Source of the DNA: Gigantopelta aegis
Taxonomy: Eukaryota > Mollusca > Gastropoda > Neomphalida > Peltospiridae
Assembly: GCF_016097555.1 (NCBI RefSeq)
Contig: NC_054702.1
Location: forward strand, 64,277,682-64,341,681
Length of the DNA: 64,000 nt
Reading direction: 5' to 3'
Shown here one piece after another: positions 44,546-54,297 of the stretch. Position 1 is the first letter of the stretch, and every line of letters begins with the position of its first letter. The notes beneath the pieces are model-generated. The model had not been told where the DNA came from. It made no database searches and saw only the letters and a program-made list of their open reading frames with translations. The translations under genes and the position numbers were made by a program.

Positions 44546-45595
44546 GGCGAGAGCTCTGTGCAAATACTATTATCCATTGACAATAAATAAATAAATACAC
44601 TTCTATTTGTTATACAGTTGTTATGCAGTATATACCAAAGGTTGAAACTAATGCGGGGTACCCCCAAAAATGGAACTGCAATTTTCATAAAAAAATCAGT
44701 TGTTAATAAAAACATTAATTAAATCTCTTAAATGGTATGTGACCCCCCCCCCCCCCCCCCCCCCCAGTTTCTTGCAGGTAGATTAGATGTGAGGTGCCAC
44801 ACTTTTTATTGCTGTACTTCCTGGATGTGTTGGTACGCTGCTTATATCAGTTTTATTAGTAAATGTTAACATTATCGGCAATAGGAATTGATTTGGTCTA
44901 TTAGAACCTTTATACGGGTGGAAGTGTACCACGTGACTGACTACCTACGTGTCCGCGAGGACATGACGTCATTAATCTGATTAAAATTAGCTCTACTGGG
45001 TCTAGGGTAGGTTGGTGATATTCCGACCCCTTATGGACGCACCACACTTGTAGAAGGTACTCCCACTCCAAAACATTAATCCTGTTGTTTCCCATAGCGT
45101 CGACATGCATATTCTAATCAGTAGTGGTCCACTCTAGCCAATCGGTGCCTGTTTCTTTTATATATTATCATTTTATTGGCTAGTGTCGATCAGGATAAAA
45201 CCGACCCCATTCCGGTAAATTCTGACTACACATCCCGTATAATTCCGACTACTACCGAGATTCTACCAGGGTAATTCCGACCCCCTCGGAGTGTTTTAAA
45301 AAAATATATGTACCAGGTAAAACTAGTAGCGTATAATATTCCTGGCTGGTTTTTTTTTCACTGTGAACAAAAATTAATATGCAATGAAATGGACAGCGAA
45401 TGTGTATTACAGTGTGAAAATATCTTCAAGTCAAAACATATCACATATCACATATCACATATTACTGTTATAATCTACATCACTATTGAAATAGCTGAAC
45501 ATCATTAAACATAGAAAACTAATTAAACTTTGGTATTTTTAACAGTCAACATGCATTAACAATATATATCTATCATGTATGGGCAGTGTGTGTTT

Positions 45596-46030
45596 TTAAC
45601 GTCCGTTGACAATGGTCAGAGACTGACCACAGGAAGCCAAGTTAAAAACATTTTGCACAATAGCAACTTTGTCGTCACGACATTTAAAACCAAAGGAACA
45701 CCTCTGTCTGAAGCCCGTTCGTCTATTTATAAATTCAGCCGGCACCGAAGCTTTCAAGTAAAATATACCCCTTGAAGAAGTATGTTCGTCCATGAATTTA
45801 GAAATTAACCGAGCAGAGTTCCTGTTAAAGTATGCAACTTTGCGTTCACCATCAAATATTGCAACAGCGTTGGAATCATACACATTCATTGCATCTCTTC
45901 TAGCTTGATAAATACATCCTACCCGCAGTTCCCTCTGACCATAGTGGCTCATGCCCACTGCATACACAGGTCTTATTATAACATTTTTCATGATGATCAA
46001 TTCTGTAAAACACGAGAAAAACATAATCAA
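45596..46030 (-). CDS. HIRAN-domain protein carried by the pogo-type element
   Basis: 144 codons from the first ATG. Core: VGMSHYGQRELRVGCIYQAR, NVYDSNAVAIFDGERKVAYF, RNSARLISKFMDE, FYLKASVPAEF. The N.YD.NAV box followed by a K.AYF strand and an A..L helix is the HIRAN pattern known from HLTF/RAD5, where the domain grips 3' single-stranded DNA ends. On the minus strand an alternative start is visible: ATGAAAG at 46052-46046, donor GTATGT, acceptor TTTTACAG, giving MKELIIMKNV and a tiny 48-bp intron. It is intact, on the transposase strand, about 80 bp beyond the transposase stop and inside the TIRs. A role in handling transposon ends is inferred. Confidence 0.72.
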   Translation of the reverse strand: MIMFFSCFTELIIMKNVIIRPVYAVGMSHYGQRELRVGCIYQARRDAMNVYDSNAVAIFDGERKVAYFNRNSARLISKFMDEHTSSRGIFYLKASVPAEFINRRTGFRQRCSFGFKCRDDKVAIVQNVFNLASCGQSLTIVNGR

Positions 46031-46113
46031 AGATGAAAGACATACCTTTCATTAAACAAGGAAACGGTCAAGAGTGAAATGGATAAAGTTTCTGTGACAT
46101 ATGCCACTTTCGT

Positions 46114-47917
46114 TTAAAAGCATAAATAGCTACAGACAATTTTGGTGTTCATTTGATTTTTTTTAAATTCAACTTTCCTTTTGCGTTCCGCTTTTTGTTG
46201 TAATTTTCTTGTTTTGTCCTCTATTGCTGCCCTTTTTTGTGCTAGAACCTGTTCACTGGTAAGAATTCTGTGTCCTGTTAATGAACGCTTTGACTTAGCA
46301 GACATGTCTGCAGCTACCTTTGGCAGTGAAAATATATTGTCTAACTCCAAGTTCCAAGTAACATGATCTAAAGTGGAGCCTCCCATTGATAGGTTTTCTA
46401 ACAAAGACCCAGCAGAAGATGGTACACAAGTAGCTGGCAGTTCTGAAGACAAAACTGCAGGCGACAATGCTAATTGATCATCATTCCCCATAAGAACAGA
46501 CATCGCCAGTGCAGAGAGGTCAGCATCTTCAGGCTCCGAGTTGATGGAGTTTAGAGTTGGTGAACTTTCGGATCTAGATGTGTCTGACATTGCGGAGTCT
46601 GAAGATGTTGATTCTTTGATATTGGCAGTGTCATTGACTAATTCTTTGTCAAATGAATCAATAGACGGGCCTGTAGGACTAGACAATGTGTGGTTTGATT
46701 TGGATGTTTGTGGTTGTGGAAGAGGTTTATCAAATGCCAAAGATGGTGCAAAAAGGGATTCTGAGACGGCCTTTGGGTTAAGTGGATAAATACCGGTGGA
46801 GCGAAAGCCTGCTGTGATGTTTTCACAAGTAATACCGTCATCCCATGCTTTCCGGAAAATACGTGGCCAAGTTGCTTTATTAATAACATGCGACGGATGT
46901 TCGGAAAGGAACTCCGTGCAGGTTCTGTTATATGCCTTAGAAAAAGGGCCAAAAACTGCCTTATCAAGTGGCTGCAATGCATGTGTGGTGTGGGGTGGGG
47001 TGGGGTGGCAAAGCCAATATTGAAATGTTCTCTTCTGCTGCATTTTCAAGCAAGCCAATTACCTCATGGGAACTATGGGAGTCAAGGATCAAGAGCTGTG
47101 ACCGCTCAGGGCCACAGTGCTTGAGAAATACTTCCGGGAACCATTCCTCCACAATGACATCACACATCCACGCCCAAAAAGTCCCCTCTGGAGCGTCAAG
47201 AGTGGCAAAAGGACGGAGTGATTTTTCCGTTTTTCCCTTGCAAACACACATGGGAGGCATTGCCTGACCACATGCATTTACGCATGCTAACACAGTAATA
47301 TTCTCCCTAGAGTTTGAAACCCTGCTCGTTACATTACGTTTCCCTTTTGCTGAACATATGTGTACTGGGGTGTGCTCGAACTGTTTTCCAGTCTCATCTA
47401 AATTCCAAATGAGATGGGGCTTTTTTGTAATGTCAAGAGTATTCATGACAATACTTAGTTCATCAAAATATTTTTGAACGACAGGGCGGTTAAGCATTCT
47501 AGCACGAGAAGTTGTCAACTTCTCGGGCTTTCTAAGTACAAGCTCTGGGTGGCGCATTTTTAAACCCTGCCACCAATCATCCCCGGGGTAACCATTTTTA
47601 AAAGGGGTCTTAATTTTCAAAGATGTACAAAGGCGCAACACTTTAAGTAGCAGTTGTTTTTTGCTGATGCCGAAACCTTTGTTGGCAGCTTCTATGACCT
47701 TTTTTACCAGAGCTTCTTCAATCTTTGGTGGCAGAACAGGCGGTCTTCCAGGCCTCGAACCACTTGTATATCGGCCGCAAACGTGGTCGATGATAGTTGT
47801 TTTAGGGACTCCAAACACTTTGCTTGCTTTTTTATATCCCATCAACCAGGTTCGCACCGCGGTCACTGCATCATCCAAATTCTTTCGATCGTATCGCATA
47901 GTTTTATTTGGTACCAT
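46114..47917 (-). CDS. Pogo/Tigger-like DDE transposase, one frame slip
   Basis: Starts at ATG 47917. The N-terminal helix-turn-helix reads YKKASKVFGVPKTTIIDHV. A CENP-B-like second HTH region follows (PPKIEEALVKKVIEAANKGF to WWQGLKMRHPEL). DDE core: LIWNLDETGKQFEH (Asp 1), LLILDSHSSHEV (Asp 2), and past the slip THALQPLDKAVFGPFSK, AWDDGITCENITAGFRSTGI (Asp 3 region). The serine-rich and basic tail ends in KAERKRKVEFKK. The frame changes at 46987-47009, where ACCCC occurs three times; one copy instead of three would make a continuous frame of about 590 codons. Otherwise no stop interrupts it, so the element is young. Confidence 0.9.
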
Positions 47918-48009
47918 ATCCTATTAAATTAAATTAACCGAAATTAGGCCTACTGATAAAATCTTTAATTTTGTTGTTGTTGTTGTTGTTATTGTTGTTG
48001 TTGTTTAAT

Positions 48010-48312
48010 ATGTTAATATGCTTGCCTGAGGTGTTTGAGTCTCAGGATCAAATCACATCCGTGGACCTGTCCAACTGATTGACTTTTGCTTTGTTTTGTT
48101 CCAACCAGTGCATCACGACTGGTATATCAAAGACCGTGGTATGTGCTGTCCTGTCTGTGTAAATGAGCTCTTGCAGCTAATGGAATAATGTAGGTTTCCT
48201 CTGATGACTACACGTCAGAATTAAGCTTAGCAAATGTTTTACTGCCATTAGCAGATTATTAATTAATCAATGTACTCTAGTGGTGTCGTTAAACAAAACA
48301 AACTTTCACTTT
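48010..48312 (+). mobile_element. SINE inserted in the pogo element
   Basis: Body ACTGGTATATCAAAGACCGT, GTATGTGCTGTCCTGTCTGT and tail GTGTCGTTAAACAAAACAAA. The head region near 48020-48060 is decayed. It lies between the transposase start and the right TIR, so it inserted after the pogo element or was carried with it. Confidence 0.75.
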
Positions 48313-48412
48313 TTGTTTAATGGACTTAGGGATCGTTTTTTCGTTTGTTGTTTTTTTGTGTTTTGTTTTTGTTTTTAAATGTATGTATTTTATAGACATT
48401 CTATAAGCTGCT

Positions 48413-48950
48413 CTTTTGTTTATTTACTTGAAATTCCTCAATGTTGTAGATATATTATTAACTATAACTGACCTCCAGGTTTTTGTTTATTTACTTGAAA
48501 TTCCTCAATGTTGTAGATATATTATTAACTATAACTGACCTCCAGGTTTTTGTTTATTTACTTGAAATTCCTCAATGTTGTAGATATATTATTAACTATA
48601 ACTGACCTCCAGGTTTTTGTTTATTTACTTGAAATTCCTCAATGTTGTAGATATATTATTAACTATAACTGACCTCCAGGTTTTTGTTTATTTACTTGAA
48701 ATTCCTCAATGTTGTAGATATATTATTAACTATAACTGACCTCCAGGTTTTTGTTTATTTACTTGAAATTCCTCAATGTTGTAGATATATTATTAACTAT
48801 AACTGACCTCCAGGTTTTTGTTTATTTACTTGAAATTCCTCAATGTTGTAGATATATTATTAACTATAACTGACCTCCAGGTTTTTGTTTATTTACTTGA
48901 AATTCCTCAATGTTGTAGATATATTATTAAGTATAACTGACCTCCAGGTT
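48413..48950. repeat. Eight-copy 67-bp tandem array inside the pogo element
   Basis: Period exactly 67: the word TCCAGG recurs at 48474, 48541, 48608, 48675, 48742, 48809, 48876 and 48943. Copies are identical apart from one change in the last (TTAAGTATAAC for TTAACTATAAC). Near identity implies very recent expansion or homogenisation. Confidence 0.97.
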
Positions 48951-49864
48951 TTTGCAAAGATAATTGATATGGGGTCGCATTTAAGCCTCCTAAAAAAAAT
49001 AGCAGGATAAATCCGATCCCTTTTGAAATTTAAATGTAACTTGTTGTTAATGCATTTTTTCTTGAAAAATAAGCACATATTTACATTATGTTAAGTGATT
49101 TTATACCTCCGATGTGGATTTTTCCAACGTTGCTCAGTCTTCTAAAAGTTGCTTGAATGCTAGCAGACAGCCGGAAGAAAAGATCGAGCAAGTACGCATG
49201 AATAGTAAAGACTAAAGATGGTTTGTAACGGTGCTTTTCATTGGGAGGTTGAAGGTACCTTTGTTATGAAAGGAATACATCCGTTGGTCTGAAAGAACGG
49301 TTGCCGAAACACTATTTAATTAACGAAAATCCGAAGGGGTCGGGTTTACACGTAGGGTCGGAATATCACCAACCTACCCTACCCTGGTAGATCTAACAGC
49401 ACTGTGGACACCCATGTCCAGGTGACATTTCATCTATAAATAAAAATTCAAATATCGACCAATTACACTTCGCCGTTTATAGCGTTATTCGGGAGCATAC
49501 AAATTCTAAAAATATCGGGCGAGACTATTTATATAATAGGCGAACTTGTTGGTCTATTTCAACATTAAAAAAAAACAGGGGGGAAAGTGCAGCAATAAAC
49601 TCTGGATTGTATACTAGTATAAACAGATTTTATGGCTATACCATCGAGGTTTTTTTTTCGTCTTGAAACGAATTTTATATAAAATTTTATATTGAAATTA
49701 GTTTCCGGCATACTTCGTAATTCACCCGAATCATTTTGTATATCCTCGGCATAATCCCGAATGTTTTTCAATTCTTTTTAAATCACTGGCATGATTTTGC
49801 AAGTAAGGTTTTGGTTGGTCGAATGAAAGGTCAACTGGACATGAGCTCCAACAGGCTGCTGTTA

Positions 49865-50337
49865 GGTCTCACTACACAGATGTCATCTGCCATTGAAACC
49901 CATGTTAAACTGCCCAACTTCAAGCGAAGATTACCCATAGAACGGGTTCTCGTTGGCACTAACAACACACACCATTGCGAACATACATTATATAAGCATT
50001 TATATTCACTCCAGAATTGTGAACATTTCCGTCTCAGTTTTTTTGCTATATGACCGCATCTGGCTGTAGTACCGGTCCGAACAGGTGGTTCATTAAACGA
50101 TTCACTCCGGCTGTCACTTGCGCTGTATACCCATGTCCCAAAAGGTCGATGCACAATATTACAAAATAACATGGGCAAAATACAGCCAGAAGGCTTACCA
50201 TTAAACATACATATTGTTTTAATTCTTCACCATTTCCTAGAAGTGAATATGTGAACCATAACATGTTCCACGATTAGGAACTACAGTGGACCGTCATCAA
50301 TGAACTCTCACCCGGAAGTGATCTGTGTAGTGAGACC
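49865..50337. mobile_element. Harbinger-like MITE nested in the MULE MITE
   Basis: 473 bp with perfect 17-bp inverted ends, GGTCTCACTACACAGAT, and a 3-bp TTA duplication (49862-49864, 50338-50340). The undisturbed MITE at 30120-30660 has a single TTA at the matching site. A three-base TWA duplication is the PIF/Harbinger habit. About 125 bp at its right end also occur in the LINE region at 24551-24673. Confidence 0.85.
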
Positions 50338-50389
50338 TTAGATCCACATGTAATAGTGGAGCTAATTTTAATTAGATTGATGACGTCAT

Positions 50390-50832
50390 TATCTGTGTAT
50401 CTCTTCCCATATTTTGGTGTTATGCAAATAAATTATTCTTATTCTTATTCTTACCCAGACCACAACAATGAACCCGGAGATAGGTTGCAAATATTCGCTA
50501 AGCCTAAAGCATACTTATTATTATTATTTATAGGCCAGCCAATTATGCATACTTTCTTGTTTCTTAATAATAATTTTTTGACTTCCAGAATATTATAATT
50601 ATATAAATTCATTCTGAAACCTGGCAATATTTACAGCCCATTATAAATTAGTAAAGTAACCATTTGATTTTAGCATAGTCCGTTTCAATAGCTTCTGACG
50701 TCATTACAAAACACCATTGTTGCTTTGTTTACATCATGACGTATTTTTATATACAAACGCGAATGCGATTTTTATTTGCCGTGTCGTTAAATTAAAAGAT
50801 CTTGGTTGCCGTCAAATCAAAAGGCTATTCTG
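50390..50832 (+). promoter_or_regulatory. Upstream region of ARF-like gene 2
   Basis: A TGACGTCA palindrome lies at 50696-50703, about 130 bp before the ATG. A half-site, ATGACGTA, lies near 50738. No TATA box is clear. The same palindrome occurs upstream of ARF-like gene 1, but TGACGTCA also recurs in repeats here, so it could be inherited from a mobile element. Confidence 0.4.
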
Positions 50833-52407
50833 ATGGGACAGTCGAAATCAGTGCCGATAAAAATACTCGTTGTTGGACCAGTTGGTGCAGGTATTTGTTT
50901 GGAACAATATGTTTATACCATGTAGGCTAACAGATTTTAGGAATGTTTTTTTTTTAATTATTATTATCAACCGATTCTCAACCACTATCAGTTGTCGGAA
51001 TCATTATGTTAGACAGCTACATGTCGTCTAGTAAACAAGCATGTATTCCCTTTTTCAACTTCCTCATATAAATAATTTGTCTGTTTGTTTATAATTACCG
51101 GCTATGGTAGCCCGAGTACTCTGACTGTAAGAGAGCTCTCATTACAGTCAGAGACCAAGCTATGTAATTTTTTGGCAATCGCCGACCACCAAAAGGTAAT
51201 TAAGATTTCCGCTCTAATACCACAATTACAATCCTATGTTTGACGTCAAATACATTTACATCGACCATTTTCGAGTTCCTTGATTAAAAAAAAATTCAGA
51301 TATTAATCACTAATACACACACTACAAAAAGAAACCCGACAGCACCCACATTCGGCTAAACTTCGGCAAACTCCGGACAGCATTATTCTAAGTTCGCCGA
51401 CCTATATCGTGACGTTGCGTCACATGATCGCCCACTTAGCCATTCCGTCTTCCAGGGGCCGTCTCATACAATAATACGATTGGTCGATGGGAAGAGTTCA
51501 GATTAATGTGGATCTATGATAATTAAATGGGCCACAAAGCGCAAGCAAATAGACCACAATTTAATTTCATTTCAACTTATTTTCGTACTATATCCAATTA
51601 AGGTTCAAGCACGTTGTCCTGGGCACACACCTCAGCTATCTGGGCTGTCTGTCCAGGACAGTGGGTTAGTTTGTTAGTGGTTAGTGAAAAAGAAGGTGTA
51701 GTGACCTTACACCTACCTACTGAGCCCTTAAGAACTCGCTCTGGGTTGGAGCCGGTACCGGACTGCGAATCCTGTTCCTGGTGCCTGTAGTCCGATGGTT
51801 TAACTACTGCGCCACCGAGGTTGGTATGGACCACAATATTTGTGCTATGCATTAACATCCATTATAATTACACTCATTTTTAAATATGACTGGCGGATTC
51901 AGGATTTAGTTAAGATGGGTTTCACCAATGTCAACAAGGTGGGTTTCACCAATAACCACTATGACATATTACTGCTGTTTTTACTCCGTAAATATTTCAA
52001 CGTGCACCTCGAACTTTGTACAATATTCACGGGACCCATGTGACCCTTTTTTGGATCCGTCAATGATTTTGCAACTGTTCTTTCAGGAAAAACCTACTTG
52101 GTCCAATCATTGCTTTTGGGAGTCAATTCGGTCAATGATTTAGAGCCAACGGAGAGTTACAATGTCGACATCATCAAATCCCGTAAGACTGGTTTCAAGT
52201 ACAACGTCTATGACATTTGTGGAAAACCGGCCGATCGTCCATACCACAAAATGTTCTATGACGAAACTCAAGGGGTCATCCTCGTGATAAACTGTTCTGA
52301 CATGACTAAAATGGAAGACGCCAAGAATGACCTGGATGAGTTGGTGGGAGCTTATGATTTGGATAGAATTCCAATCTTAGTAGTAGCAAACAAGTTGGAT
52401 AATCACG
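50833..52407 (+). CDS. ARF-like small GTPase 2, first two exons
   Basis: Exon 1 50833-50890 and exon 2 52087-52407, GT-AG, phase 1 at both ends. They encode residues 1-127. Gly2 (MGQSKS) could be myristoylated. P-loop GPVGAGKT is at 15-22, switch I PT at 40-41, and G3 reads YDICGK (61-66) where ARF proteins have WDVGGQ. VILVINCSD follows, then G4 NKLD (121-124). The P-loop and NKxD are intact, so GTP binding is likely, but the catalytic Gln position is Lys, so hydrolysis may be weak or altered. The donor after AATCACG (GTAATT) requires a third exon with the C-terminal helices; I found none before 64000. Reading through the donor stops after six more codons. Confidence 0.8.
51585..51830 (-). 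mobile_element. tRNA-headed SINE in intron 1 of ARF-like gene 2
   Basis: The right end reads, on the minus strand, a tRNA-like head (complement of TTTAACTACTGCGCCACCGA). Internal CTGGGCACACACCTCAGCTA is shared with 40490-40690. Confidence 0.7.
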
Positions 52408-52871
52408 GTAATTATGACAATAAACTGTAGAGGGTGCTGACAAAGAATATAATTATATACTTTACGGTGATTTTTTTTTTTTACTATTTTATTTTATTTT
52501 ATTAAAAAAGACCCCCAACTTAATATGGGATTTTTCCAAGAATTACATTAGTGAGAAGGGATGGCCACGAAAGTATTATGTTGTGCGTGATGAATTCAAT
52601 GCACTTACTTTAAGAATTTTAAGAATATTATGGAAATATATATGTATATAGTAGTCACAGTGCGAAAACACGCAGGTACACTGTATACGCAACAGCGTAT
52701 TCGTTCAGTTAAACATAACGTGAATACGCAAAGAATACGCAGATGCATTGATGTTAATGGCAAATTGTTTGTATATCCTCTGAAGACTACGTGTAGCCTA
52801 TAGTTAATGTGCTCTTTTGGTGTCGTTAAACAAAACAAGCTTTATCCTTTTCTTTGTATTGTGTTTTTGAT

Positions 52872-52931
52872 CAATCTAATTAAAATTATTACATGTTACA
52901 TTTACATGTAGAGCTAATTTTAATCAGATTG
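52872..52931. mobile_element. 60-bp minimal copy (d) of the MULE-type MITE
   Basis: Only the inverted ends remain: CAATCTAATTAAAATTATTA on the left and AGCTAATTTTAATCAGATTG on the right. The possible duplication (GTTTTTGAT/GTTTTGGTT) is imperfect. It lies downstream of ARF-like gene 2 exon 2. Confidence 0.8.
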
Positions 52932-52985
52932 GTTTTGGTTTTGTGTATGCATGGATTTGTTTGGTTTTGGTTTTATTTGGTGTTT

Positions 52986-52990
<5 letters not shown>

Positions 52991-53016
<26 letters not shown>

Positions 53017-53083
53017 TTGTGTGTGTTCGTGCGTGTGTGTGTGTGTGTGCGTGCGTGTGTGTATATGTGTGTGTGTGTGTGTT
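52991..53083. repeat. (GT)n microsatellite
   Basis: Interrupted GT array with GTGCGT variants. Confidence 0.95.
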
Positions 53084-53424
53084 TTCCCTCGATTGCTTTT
53101 GTATGCTTTTTAATTTGTTAATTTTGAAAATAATAACTATATAGCTGATTGACAGAGCGATATTTTCGCTATTTATAGCTATTTACTAGCAACTGTATAT
53201 CAAAGACAACGATTTATACTTTGATGTATGTGAAAAAAATAGCACATCCGATTCCCAATATGTGTTGGACATCTCCATCATGTATTTGATGAAGCGGATC
53301 AAACTAACGGGACTACTATTTAACAATCTTATAATCTGATTAATGGCCCAAATCATCGGTATGTTGTCGTTCGCGCCATTTTACGAAATCGTTATGGCCT
53401 AACGACAGACATCACCGGGAACAG

Positions 53425-53690
53425 GTAAGGTCAGATCAGGTCATAGGTTTTAACGTACACCTTCAGAACAAGCTGTTGTAGCACACGCCTGTCATGGGTG
53501 CAGGTGTTGACTTTCGCCGCCTCATCCGTCCAGGACAGGAAACGGTTTGGGGTGGGTCGTCCGCATCCGCGCTGGTATGTGAAGGGAGCACAAGCAGCCC
53601 TACCGAGGTCGGTAGCGGGCGAGGATTGGTTTTGGTGATATTGAATTTGCCAATGTCCCGTAGGATTAATGCCAAATAGTAAATCTTCGG
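53425..53690 (+). repeat. Dispersed repeat E, copy 6
   Basis: AGGTCAGATCAGGTCATAGG, then TTAACGTACACCTTCAGAAC, GTAGCACACGCCTGTCATGG and the GTCCCGTAGGATTAATGCCA end. Complete but diverged. Confidence 0.8.
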
Positions 53691-53984
53691 GAACATAACC
53701 CTAGGACCTTTAAAAGGTACTAAGGTAGGCCGTCGGAGTAAGTAGTTCGCGCGAAAATTAGAACACTTTGAGGTCACAATTTTCAGGCCACGTCAAGACG
53801 ATTAATTAGGACAAATTAAGTAGGTCAGAGAAGCTGGGAAGGGGTAGGTGTGGGTGTGGGTGTGGGAGGTCAACCAACCAGAAGGCCGCATTTGATCACG
53901 TGACCTATCTGCATGCATGAAGCCAGAGTAGCCTACCTAGTACTGATGTATTTACTACATATTTAACAAATTAAACATTAAACT

Positions 53985-54297
53985 TAAAGAGACACACCCT
54001 AGTTTTTAAACACTAAGGCATATTTTTCACTATTAGAGCCGTTTATGATCACTGAAATAAAACATTACTTATATTTTAGTCTTTAGATTGTCCATTTCCG
54101 TACATCCGAAGTGTTTTTGGTCATCCTGGTGTCTAATACCACAAAATGCATTTTTCATATTTTAAAAACGCACGTGCGTCTGAGAAATAACAGTTATGGA
54201 GTCGAGTTTTAGTCTATTTTTTGACGATATTTCACCGTTTCAACGTCACAGACTCTTTGTTTCACTCTCTTGTAACTTAAGTGTCCATTACAACATT
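53985..54297. mobile_element. TTAA MITE, right end missing
   Basis: Aligns with 19017-19330 (CACCCTAGTTTTTAAACACT, GAGCCGTTTATGATCACTGA, TCATCCTGGTGTCTAATACC). It stops before the right terminal repeat. Confidence 0.85.

Larger units (their letters stand above)
45005..49379 (-). mobile_element. Pogo-type DNA transposon with a HIRAN passenger gene
   Basis: 4375 bp flanked by TA (45003-45004, 49380-49381). Perfect inverted ends of 25 bp begin GGGTAGGTTGGTG and include TATTCCGACCC. Related ATTCCGACCCC words recur near both ends as subterminal motifs (for example 45272-45282). On the minus strand it encodes a pogo/Tigger-like transposase in two frames (46114-47917) and a HIRAN-domain protein (45596-46030). 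It also contains a SINE (about 48010-48312) and an eight-copy 67-bp array (48413-48950). Confidence 0.92.
44973..50379. mobile_element. MULE-type MITE copy (c), hosting two nested transposons
   Basis: Ends TAATCTGATTAAAATTAGC and AGCTAATTTTAATTAGATTG match copy (a). It is flanked by ATGACGTCAT at 44963-44972 and 50380-50389, a 9-10 bp duplication. Removing the pogo element (45005-49379 plus one TA) and the 473-bp element (49865-50337 plus one TTA) leaves about 554 bp, close to the 541 bp of the undisturbed copy, and the flanks join to the same sequence. This proves the nesting order. Confidence 0.9.

Noticed and set aside
48413-48950. CRISPR-like array
   Set aside because: The whole 67-bp unit is repeated without unique spacers, in a eukaryotic transposon.
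49831-50264. Minus-strand frames of 72-125 codons
   Set aside because: They lie inside a 473-bp MITE bounded by 17-bp TIRs and show no domain pattern.
52408-52430. Natural stop for ARF-like gene 2 after NKLDNHG
   Set aside because: The reading past 52407 is intronic; the donor GTAATT and phase match gene 1, and the fold would lack its C-terminal helices.
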